Position numbers and translations under genes: made by a program. DNA of 64,000 nucleotides, from NCBI GenBank assembly GCA_963691705.1, contig OY829543.1, positions 49,704,564 through 49,768,563 of the forward strand, given 5' to 3'. The notes beneath the pieces were generated by a model. It ran no database searches. It had not been told where the DNA came from and worked only from the letters and a program-made list of their open reading frames with translations. Of this stretch, positions 22,232 through 30,995 are shown piece by piece (positions within the stretch are counted from its first letter, which is position 1; each line of letters begins with the position of its first letter). Source of the DNA: Viola odorata. Its lineage: Eukaryota > Streptophyta > Magnoliopsida > Malpighiales > Violaceae.

Positions 22232-23200
22232 TCACTTCCCCTTCGAACCTTTCTCTGTCAAAATTCCAAAAAGCTGCCTCTTGAACACTATCCATGAGGG
22301 ACATCGCAATAGTTCCCAAGCTGCCCCAGCCATGATCGTTTGCGTTTTCACCCGGTTCATGTTGAGGATGTCAACATCCTCCATTCTCCCCACAACCGAG
22401 GTTGAGTCATTCCCCAAAGGTGTTGTTTCAAGGCTGCCGTTTCCACCCACCAACCATTTTACTTTGCCAGCTGGGCGCTTGATCATAACAAAAGGCGTCC
22501 TAGATGCGTGTTCATTCTCGGCTCTTGACCCAAGGGAGGCCAAGGAGTCCCGATCGTGCAATGCAGGAGTTTGATCATGCGCTACTAGAGCCTCATTTAG
22601 GTGTGTTGCTTGAAACTGTTCATGAAAGGATTCCTCTACCATGTGCTCGTCCTCTTCTCCCTCATCTTCCCTACTCTCATCCCCCGATTTAACCCCTACC
22701 ATCCATTCAAGGTTAGAGATCGTGCCTTGCATAGATTCTTCGTGTATCCATACCCGATGTTTCTTGTCCTCAAGACGAACCATAACTTCTCTATCCAATG
22801 AGGTTGATTCCACCAAGATCAGTAACCGTGCCACGTCTAACCTCTTCCGTTTCAGAGTGTTTTCATCCACAACGATTAGATGGCCAACCACACCCGTAAT
22901 GGTAATAAAGGATTCCATACCCCAAGCTTGGAGTGGGAGCCCTGTGCATTGAACCCAACAAAGTCTCCCTCCACCTGTGATTGTTTTCGTCCATGGCAGC
23001 ACCCTACTAAGTATCTCATCTACCGTTGGATTTTCTAGCTTCATTACCCTGTCATAATGAACCAACAACTGGTTCTGCAAAATGCTAACTAGTCGACCCT
23101 CCCCACGAGTATAGCCACAAAGAAGATATCATCATCTGCACCGAATTGTAAGAAAATAGAGGATCTATACTTTTTATCCAATTCTACAAAATGAGATCTA
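22232..23200 (-). pseudogene. LINE ORF1 (nucleic-acid-binding protein), 5' part decayed
   Basis: The minus-strand frame contains 'GGRLCWVQCTGLPLQAWG', 'TLKRKRLDVARLLILVES' and 'MQGTISNLEWMVGV', closely parallel to the intact ORF1 at 31649-33145 ('GGRLCWVHCVGLP', 'TLERKRLDIGRILI', 'LQGAVSNLDWMNGV'). The frame can be followed upstream to about 23200 through a TAG near 23092. The RRM-like N-terminus seen in the 33145 protein is not recognisable here. ORF1 ends 50 bases before the ORF2 ATG. Confidence 0.8.
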
Positions 23201-23781
23201 CAAATTCGCGGGGGGGAGATGAAGGAGAGCGCAGCGTCACTGGAGCGGCAGTTGAAGACTGAGGAGAGATGGTTGTGGTGGTGTGGTGTTTCTCAGATAT
23301 GTTCTTCTTCTTTCTTCTTAGTGTTGAAGATCCATGTCCTCTCAATTTTAGTTTTCCTCCCGATCTAGATGCAACAGGAAGGTCCCAACAAGAGCAGTGG
23401 TAGAGTAGTGGTGGATTTGGAGGCTGTCGAAAGAACCAAGGAAGGGTTCATTTCAGCCCTCTCTTTTCCTTCTTCATTTTCTTTCTCTTTTTTATTGTTC
23501 TTTCCGGCGAAGGAGCGAGCAGTGGCGGCAGTGATGGGTTGCGGCGTAGCTAGCGGTTGCACAGCGGTAGTTTGAGGAGGTGCGGCTGGGTTTGCTGGAG
23601 GCGCGGTGTGTGGCACGGCTGGGTTTGGTAGAGAGGTTTTTTTATTAGATTCTAACATTTTGGGGAAATATGAGAGGGGTTCACTGTTAGGTGTTTGTTG
23701 TTTATATTATGGAGTTGGCTAAAAGAAAGTAATTATTCTCATTTAAGAGGGGTTCAGTTTAGTCTTGCTCTTGCACAAGAC
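23201..23781. other. Region between the LINE and the Harbinger-type element
   Basis: A 98-codon minus-strand frame (23365-23658), Pro/Ala-rich with a Lys/Glu patch, may be LINE leader or an unrelated chance frame. I cannot decide. Nothing else is seen. Confidence 0.35.
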
Positions 23782-24206
23782 TAAGGCCCCGTTTACTTCA
23801 GCAAATTCTCTCGAAAATTCTCCAGTTTTCTGAAAACTGATGTTCATTTTGAAAATCGTGTTTACTTTGCGTTATTTTCAGTTTGAAAACGAAAACGAAA
23901 ATACTCTGTTTGAAAAACGATGAACAAATTTTGAAAACTCCTGAAAGTTGTTTTCTACTTTTCTGATTTTTTTAGCCTTGGCTTACTCAGATTGAAAACA
24001 CGCGGTTTTCAATCTGAGTGATTAATGAATCTTTTTAAAACCCAAATTTGCCCTCATCTCCTCACGCTGCGTTTCTTCTTCTTCTTCTCCATCGCGACAC
24101 GGTCTCCTTCTCTTCTCCACTGTCCCAATTTCTTGTTCTCCTTCTCTTTGATTTCGATCTAATTCTTGTTCCCCACCCAAAACCTAACTCGATTCCTTCT
24201 CCCTAA

Positions 24207-24533
24207 TTGCAATTCTGTTTCGTCTCCCAATTTCAATTTCTTGGATTCCCAAATCCAATTCCAACTCCCTCCTCACTAGCAGTTGCCACCTCCGCCCTCC
24301 ACCCTCCACCCAGTCCTCCGCCCTTCGCGTTCCTCTCTCCGCCTAATCCCGCCTCCCCCTCTGCCGCAACTCTGAGCTCCGACCACGTGGCGAAATCGCT
24401 TGTAGGCACCGATGTTTACACAGTCAGCAACTCTAACAACGAGTTCGTCCTCATCTCCGACCCTGATGGAACCAAGTCCATTGGTTTACAGTTTTATGAG
24501 ATTGTGGAGATTTTGGAATTTGAGCCCAGGTAA
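24207..24533 (+). pseudogene. Captured N-terminal exon of a TIC22-like chloroplast import protein
   Basis: The plus-strand frame has a Ser/Pro/Ala-rich leader, like a plastid transit region, then 'SSDHVAKSLVGTDVYTVSNS' and 'NNEFVLISDPDGTKSIGL'. This resembles the start of the mature TIC22 domain of the chloroplast inner-envelope import machinery. The match ends abruptly after 'SIGL', where the family continues with 'LCFRQEDAEAF'; here an unrelated 16-residue tail leads to a stop. It is a captured fragment joined to other sequence. The identification is from memory of the motif. Confidence 0.6.
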
Positions 24534-24764
24534 TGTTTGGATTATGCTTACATTTTGAGAATTGTGTGCGTGTTAGCATTTTACAATGATATTTTTATTG
24601 TTTTGTAATAATTGGTTAATTTGCTTGAGATGTGAACAAATTGGAATACCTAGTTATCAAGAATGCATAGATACCTGTGAGTTAATTTGCTTTAGTGGGG
24701 TTGTTTTTTTCTTTTCTTGTTACTATAATTTAATCCCTCCAACATGTTGATTTTGCTTTGTTAG

Positions 24765-24885
24765 ATGGAATCAAAGATGGTGCTAAGTATAAAAATCTAA
24801 CAAATTGGAGTGCCGCAATTGGATATGGAACAGGATCAGAGAGTCCCTTGAGTCCTTCTTTCAATTTTGGCCTTGAACTTGTGGT
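24765..24885 (+). pseudogene. Captured exon of an unidentified gene
   Basis: An acceptor-like 'tttgttag' is followed by open sequence 'DGIKDGAKYKNLTNWSAAIG' and 'YGTGSESPLSPSFNFGLEL'. The composition looks like a real protein exon (possibly a plastid envelope protein), but I cannot name it. Downstream the frame runs into Phe/Ser-rich intron-like sequence. Confidence 0.45.
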
Positions 24886-25151
24886 TTTCTGCTTTTCTTC
24901 CTTGATTCCGTGTTCTTTTGTTTGGTTTTCTGCTTTTCTTGATTGGATCTTTGCATCATTTGTTTATTGTGAGTATATCTTATTTTTTTATGAAATTTGG
25001 TTAATTGGTCGCATTACTTGCTATAATTGGTAAGTGGGTTTTGGTTGTTTTATATGGAATTGGAGTTATTGAGTTGGGTTTGATGAAATGTATATGGAAG
25101 TGAGAATTTTGTATGAATTTTAAAGATTCTGTAATCTGAATTTGCAGGGAA

Positions 25152-25574
25152 ATGGCGACTATGGTGGAGCCTCCGAACGGGGTTAGGCCTCCAGGAAAGC
25201 ATTATTACTCAATGTGGCAAACTTTGTTTGAGATTGATACCAAATATGTGCCAATTAAGCCTATAGGGAGGGGAGCGTATGGTGTTGTTTGCTCTTCGAT
25301 TAACAGGGAAACAAATGAGAAAGTTGCCATTAAGAAAATCAACAACGTGTTTGTGAACAAGATCGATGCTTTGAGGACCTTAAGAGAGCTGAAACTTCTC
25401 AGGCATATTCAGCATGAAAATGTGATTTCTTTGAAGGATGTTATGATGCCTATTCACAGATTGAGTTTTAAAGATGTGTATCTAGTTTATGACCTCATGG
25501 ATACAGACTTGCATCAAATTATTAAGTCTTCACAGCCGCTGTCCAATGATCATAGCAAATACTTTCTATTTCAG
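25152..25574 (+). pseudogene. Captured first coding exon of a group C MAP kinase (MPK1/2/7/14 type)
   Basis: An acceptor 'tttgcag' ends a 5'-UTR-type intron six bases before ATG 25152. The exon encodes '[20 protein letters not shown]', the P-loop GRGAYGVV (residues 39-46), the ATP-anchoring lysine in 'VAIKK', and '[19 protein letters not shown]'. It stops at 'YFLFQ' at 25574, where a GT donor follows, exactly the intron position of group C plant MAPKs. The HRD, DFG and TxY motifs of exon 2 are absent, so no kinase can be made. The 141-codon exon has no stop or frameshift, which points to recent capture or constraint. Sequence to about 26330 looks like the start of its intron. Confidence 0.92.
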
Positions 25575-26471
25575 GTACTCCTGGTTCCATCACTATGAAA
25601 GCACTTTTCCTTTCCATCTTGTTTCTGATGTGAATTTCATGCTCATGTAGTGCATTCTCTATTTGGAAAAATGTGGGGTTATTAGAATTTACATATGCAT
25701 TTCCACACAGAATCTGATGTCTTGCTTCACACCCTTATTTTGATTTGATTCTTTGTTTGATGACAAAGAATCCACTTGCTTGGACACTCGTTAATATGCG
25801 AGGATTCTAACCCTGTTTAGTTAAGTAGAGAGCATATCCCCACTTAACCAACTAGTTGTGTGCCTCGGGAGGTTCACCCTTTTCTTGATGCTAGTTTTTA
25901 CCGTTTCATAGAGGAGTGTTCATTGGTCTGCTAATAAACTTCATTTAAAAGAGAAATGATGCACCTCACTGTGAAATGTTCCCCATGTCTAGCTTTTTGT
26001 TTTTAATTTTATTTGGTACCAAAATTCACTGTCTGCATGAGTCTTTAAATGACGAGTATTGCATCTCAATCTACCACATAAGATTTATGAGGAAAATGCA
26101 CACTTTCATGTAGGCAATTACCATATGATATTGAGTAGATGAAAAATGCACACTTTCATCTAGCCTACTGGTTTTGGCGCGATAGATAAGAAAGAAAGAT
26201 GCCTTGCCTTAACATCTCAACTAACACTGACCTTTCTGGCGTTGATACTTCATCCATCATCTAGCCTACTGATTTGTCTTGATAAACGATTAGATTAAAT
26301 TAATCTTCTATTTTGTTTTGTTTGTTTAAACTAAAAAGGAATAAGGAAGCTTATGCTCAAAGCAGACCACCCTTTTATATCTTCCTCTCTTTTCTCCACA
26401 TTTATTTTAGTTAGTTTCCCATTCAAAGCAAAGAAGCAAAGCATCTTCTTGTAAGCTCTTACGTCAAACAG

Positions 26472-26760
26472 AGTAGTGGCGATTCTGGTGCTAGCGTGAA
26501 GTGGCTGGGTGAAGAAACAGATGCAAAGATCGACCACCTGAAGACTGAAGCTGCAAGAATATCAAATGATGTTGGGCAGCTGCTTCTTAAGCAAGTGACA
26601 ACTGTGAAGAACTAGGTTCTACATGTGTTTAAATCATCATCTCCATGTACTGTTTTCAAATCAAATGCTGGAGTCCTTGATGCGTGTCGTTGTTGCAATA
26701 TATTTATGCAGTGTATTGTTTGATTATGTTCTTTGATTAAATAAACTACCTTATTTGTAT
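26472..26760 (+). pseudogene. Captured C-terminal exon and 3' UTR of V-type ATPase subunit G
   Basis: The open frame 26472-26615 begins '[20 protein letters not shown]' and ends '[10 protein letters not shown]' then TAG, matching the conserved end of plant vacuolar H+-ATPase subunit G, part of the peripheral stalk. An AG acceptor directly precedes it, and a plausible 3' UTR follows to about 26760. Only the last 47 residues are present. Same orientation as the MAPK exon, so splicing from the MAPK donor at 25575 into this acceptor could give a chimeric transcript. Confidence 0.85.
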
Positions 26761-26904
26761 TGCCTTCCCTTAAAAAAACCTGAGAGTTTTGAAGAAGTGA
26801 GCCACATTCATTTTGTTTGAAATATATTTATTTCTACAAGACATCACTGCTGGCTAAAATTAGCTAACTCCATCTGCAAACTACAAGTTGATCATTTTGT
26901 TTAT

Positions 26905-27205
26905 CTTTGTTCTGAATATATTAAAATAAACAACTATTTTTATTTTAAGTTTCTAAATTAATAATTTTTTTTCTATATTTATAATTTCTGAATATATTAA
27001 AATAAACATTGATTTTTATTTTAAATTTCTAAATTAATAAAACTTATTCTATATTTATAATTTCTGAATATATAAAACTTATTCTATATTTATAATTTAT
27101 GAATATATTAAAATAAACAACTATTTTTATTTTAAGTTTCTAAATTAATAAAAAAAATTCCATATTTATAATTTCTGAATATATTAAAATAAACATTGAT
27201 TTTTA
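26905..27205. repeat. About 76-bp AT-rich tandem repeat in the Harbinger element
   Basis: Units beginning 'tctgaatatattaaaataaac' occur at 26911 and 26987 and, with shortened copies, to about 27200. Non-coding. Confidence 0.85.
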
Positions 27206-27708
27206 GGGAAGACATTGCAAATGAATTCTGGGCTCATCGTAATAATCGTTAGATTACGAGGGAGCAACGAGTCAAGTGGAGTACGTTTGCTATGTAATTT
27301 TTTCATCAATTACTATATTAGTAGATTGCTTTTATTTTCATGTAGGAATATGAATTACAATATTTAAATGCAATATTAGAAGATTGATGTTATATTTAAT
27401 AAATTTTCCCTTTTTAAAATGACTATTAAATTTTAAAATGACTATTAAATTACAATATTCTTTTCATTACAAATATTTTCGGTTTTCCACAAAAAATGAA
27501 AACGCGCAAAGTAAACACGTTTTCTAGTTTTCAGATCAGAAAATTCTTACATTCAGTGCGAAGTAAACGCATTCTCCAATTTTTCTGATCAGGAAACAAG
27601 CGCGAAGTAAACGCGTTTTCCAGTTTTCAGAATGAAAACAAAATTCTCGAAATTCAGAAAAACAGCAAATTTTCAAACTGAAAATTCTCCCAAGTAAACG
27701 GGCCCTAA

Positions 27709-28234
27709 GTAAAGACGCGCGACAAAAGTTGGAGTTAGAGAAAATGCGTTTATATACTTGGGAGTTTTGACCCAATCAATGAGTTTGCAACACTATCTTT
27801 CTGCTCCTTCTGCTGGAGGGGCAAACATACACATTGATTACTGTCAGTAGCGATGATCACGAAACGAAGATTGTGTGCCATTGAAAAATTTGTTGCAAAG
27901 GAATTTTTTTTTTCTTTCACTCACTGGTATATGATTTATTTTCAAGATGAAGTTTGGTTTTATAATATAATGAGTTCTTTTTTACCAAATCTTGAATAAT
28001 TTTTAAACATTTGATACTCAACTATTACATGTCACGTCGTTTTGATAACTCACTACATCAAATTATCATGTTATATGATAAAAAGATGAATGTAGAAATT
28101 TGTGATTTTATTTTATTTCTATATTTAAACGTTAATCAAATCACTAAAATAATTTCTTACTATAAAATTGACTTAATATACTATAAAGAAACTGATGGGA
28201 TATGCAATTTTTTAATTAAGGGAATAATAGGAGT
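27709..28234. other. AT-rich intergenic stretch
   Basis: No element ends, coding exon or RNA gene could be recognised. A 77-codon frame at 28011 is AT-driven and unconvincing. Confidence 0.4.
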
Positions 28235-28250
28235 AGTTTTTTAATCTGTT

Positions 28251-28623
28251 TTTTTTAATAAGTAGAGATTTTATTAGAGAAAAAGATAAAAGAGAAGGAG
28301 TCATGAAGAACATGACAATACAGAGAAAACAAGTCGCGAGAGCCAGCTGCCCAAACAGAGCTACTAGCTCAAGAGACTCCCCAGATCAAAGAGCAAAAAC
28401 GAAAGAAAAGGAATGCCAGCCTCCGACTCAAGTGGCATCTACTTGCCGACTCAGCAGCCAAACTGGCGTCTGCATCATGGCGCCCATGCTGTACACAAAC
28501 GAAGGATCCTTACTTTTCAGCCACCAATACCATAGCGAGAAGATCATGTTCACACACTTCCACGCCGAGAACTCTTGCTGCCTAAACACCACAGCATTCC
28601 TATGATTCCATAAAGTCCAGATA
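28251..28623 (-). mobile_element. 5'-truncated LINE copy (373 bp) with 16-bp target duplication
   Basis: The duplication AGTTTTTTAATCTGTT is exact at 28235-28250 and 28624-28639. On the minus strand the insert encodes the end of LINE ORF2 ('LWNHRNAVVFRQQEFSAW', 'NMIFSLWYWW'), then the family tail 'ctacttatt' and poly-A. This is the classic product of incomplete target-primed reverse transcription. It landed at the edge of repeat copy C. Confidence 0.95.
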
Positions 28624-28636
28624 AGTTTTTTAATCT

Positions 28637-29540
28637 GTTGAACTTCTATATTTGTTCAAAATGTCCCGGCAAGTTTCCTAAAATTTCCTAAACCGGAGTC
28701 GATTTAGGAAATTGATGTAGCGACTCCTAGCGGAAAGTTGATAATTCAGGAACCTAAGATGCGGTTAAACCAAGGTTTTTATCGTTAATAATTAATTAAA
28801 ATATGAACGAGTAAGAACAAATAACCTTTACAAGTAGACCGATCTCATTCAGCGGGAAATTTGAGGAAGAGATTACATTAATCTTGCTCTTTTATTAATG
28901 TTTGAAGGGATGCGAATACGGTATAAATACATTAATTAAAAGGGTTCTCACTTTCGATTTGAAAGAGTTTAGATTGAGGAACTACTCCGGTGAGATTCAA
29001 CATTTTATTAATAAACGATTATTGTTCAGTCAAGTTCCATCACTCTAAATCTTCAGTAACAAATTGTTGGGCCACAACCTGAATGGTAGTGCCAACTCGA
29101 AAACGCATCTTTGGGCCAAAACCTGGCAGGTACTTGTGAACAATAGCCCATCCAAAGTTGTAGAGCACAATGGAGAAGCATGTGACTTGAATGAAAGAAG
29201 AGGCTGATGAAGAGCTGCATCATGACAAAATATAAAAAATTCTCCCTCCTAGTTTTTTTAATTATCTTTTACTATTTTGACACCCATATTAAGGAAGCCG
29301 GATGACTCACTATTTGAGACAATTTTACCCCGATTTTTTTCTCGGACGTACGTTCAAAAAAAAATACGGAATTTTTTTGAGTTAAATAGTGAGTCATCCG
29401 GTTTTCTTAATGTCCAAACAGTAAACGACGTTTAAAAATGATAGGAGGGAGTAGTAAGAAACTATAAAAGAATCAGAAATCTGTTAATGAAACTATCAAA
29501 TTTCAATCCAAATCAGTAACATCAAGAGTCTAAGGAGAGT
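28637..29540 (-). repeat. Dispersed repeat copy C
   Basis: Most complete relative of copy A. On the minus strand the exon reads 'YNFGWAIVHKYLPGFGPKMR', then 'FRVGTTIQVVAQQF', and ends 'TEDLE' stop before an AATAAA-bearing tail. The reading frame is better preserved here than in A or B. It is interrupted by the MITE at 29242-29451. The protein is unrecognised. Confidence 0.6.
29242..29451. mobile_element. Stowaway-like MITE (210 bp)
   Basis: Ends CTCCCTCCTA and TAGGAGGGAG are inverted repeats of the Stowaway (Tc1/mariner) type, and the inner arms pair further ('ggatgactcactat' against 'atagtgagtcatcc'). The right flank is TA (29452-29453); the left flank is TT, probably a mutated TA. Copies A and B show the uninterrupted site 'ataaaaaatagtaag'. 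Confidence 0.93.
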
Positions 29541-30436
29541 TGGGAAGACTATCATTTCGTGTTTTTCAATCATCACGCAATTTGAAGGTATGATTATATG
29601 ATCCTAACAGAACAATTAGAAGCAAAAAAGAGAAAACAATTGTTATCGATTCTCTAAAGCTAAGAAATAGAAGGATTTAACATTTAAACAAAGATTAAGG
29701 CCCTGTTTACAAACGAAAATTTCTCTATTTTTTCTGTCTTTATTTTTCAGAAATATCTATGATTTTAGAAAACATTAGAAAATTGGATATCATGTTTCTT
29801 TTGTACTAAATGTGAAAATTTTCAACTTTAAAAAGCTCAAAATCGTGTTCACCTAACAACTATTTCTTTTTTTTTTAAAATGAAAACTACTAATTTTATT
29901 CGATCAATTTGATTTTAATTAAAAAATTATGCTATCATTTATTTCTTTTTGAGAAGATTAATAAACTAAATAGTAGTCTATTATAATTTTGTTAAAAATT
30001 AATTATAAAATAATTATCGTTAATAGTAATACTACTCTTTTTTATAAGCAACATTTATGCATAACTCTTATCTTTTTAAATAAAGTGAAACTGAGGATTA
30101 TTCTAATTAGTTAAAACGACAAAAACAATATAAAACATGGATTCTTAGTTTAGTTGCTTGCTTGACCAACTTTGAGAGAGAAAAGTAAATCCTTATTGAA
30201 ATAATTAAGCTGTAAACACAAAGCAAATTCTTAGTAATACGTTAAACATTGTTATTGCTGTGATTTTTTGAAGATTTTTCCTTGAGTGTTTTTTCTCTCT
30301 CACTAATTTAATAACGATTAGCGAAGTAGTAATTGTTAATTTAGTTCAATCCAAAATGCAATCCAGGTATTGAAAAGTGTTTGCATGAGAATCTAGACAG
30401 GACACATGCAAGAATCACATTGGTCACTTTTCTGGG
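29541..30436. other. AT-rich intergenic with one Harbinger-like terminus
   Basis: 'ttaaggccctgtttac' at about 29696 resembles a Tourist/Harbinger end with a TTA flank, but no opposite end is found. The rest is AT-rich and empty. Confidence 0.35.
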
Positions 30437-30669
30437 CTTAAGTTTAAGGGTGAAAAAAACCGGCCCGAACCGGAACCGCCGGTTTGGTCCGGTTTTTTTT
30501 TTTTTTTTTTTGAAAAAATGAACCGAACTGGACCGAACCGTATTGTTCCGGTTCGGTTCGGTTCTCCAAAGCTGAAAAATCCGAACCGAACCGTAGAACA
30601 GGTAGAACCGATTTATATATATATATATATAAATATATATATATGCACATTAATATCAAAGTACAAATT

Positions 30670-30730
30670 TGGTTTAATGGTTAAAATTTTACTCATTACC
30701 TTAAAAGGGACAGGTTCAAATCCCCAAGCT
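30670..30730 (+). ncRNA. tRNA-like segment in hAT-2
   Basis: A-box-like TGGTTTAATGG (30670-30680) and B box GGTTCAAATCC (30713-30723), homologous in position and order to the left tRNA-like segment of hAT-1. Not foldable into a complete tRNA. Confidence 0.45.
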
Positions 30731-30995
30731 TGCATTTTCTTTTTTTCTTTTTAAACTTAACTTTTTTTCTTTGTTTTTTCCTCCAAAACTTAATTAAAAT
30801 TCCTCATTTTTTTCTTTTAAAATTAATTAAAAGTTTTCATTTTTTTCCTTTTATTTTTTATTTTAAATAGAAAAAATTATTAAGGAAGTTATATAAGAAT
30901 TATTATGAGTAGAAAACATTGTCTCTTTTAAACTTTGAAACTTAACTAAGCTCTAAATATATGTTATCATCATAATGTATATACATCATAATCTT

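Larger units (their letters stand above)
16485..23200 (-). mobile_element. LINE (L1-type) retrotransposon, minus strand, split by a solo LTR
   Basis: Read on the minus strand this gives ORF1 (about 23200-22232), then ORF2 (ATG at 22182) with endonuclease, RT and C-terminal zinc-knuckle region, then the 3' end near 16487 with the family's 'aataagcag' tail signature. A solo LTR interrupts ORF2 between endonuclease and RT (19532-21381). Several frame breaks and stops make it inactive. I could not identify its target duplication, partly because the tail has only a short T run and the 5' end is indistinct. Confidence 0.88.
23785..27705. mobile_element. Harbinger-type (Pack) element carrying several host exons
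   Basis: Flanked by a 3-bp TAA duplication (23782-23784, 27706-27708), with inverted ends GGCCCCGTTTACTT at the left and GGGCCCGTTTACTT read inward from the right. TAA/TTA duplications and G-C-rich ends of this form are typical of PIF/Harbinger (Tourist-like) elements. Subterminal 'gaagtaaacgcgttttc' units recur at 27500-27620. No complete transposase is present. A short C-terminal-like scrap at about 27208-27252 ('EDIANEFWAHRNNR', stop) weakly resembles the end of Harbinger nucleases. The cargo is scraps of at least three host genes, all in plus orientation. Confidence 0.85.

Noticed and set aside
25152..25574. Functional MAP kinase gene
   Set aside because: Only exon 1 is present inside a transposon; catalytic loop, DFG and activation loop exons are missing within the next 2 kb.
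29696..29711. A second Harbinger element starting at 'ttaaggccctgtttac'
   Set aside because: No opposite terminus with a matching flank could be found up to 30436, so only a lone terminus is noted.
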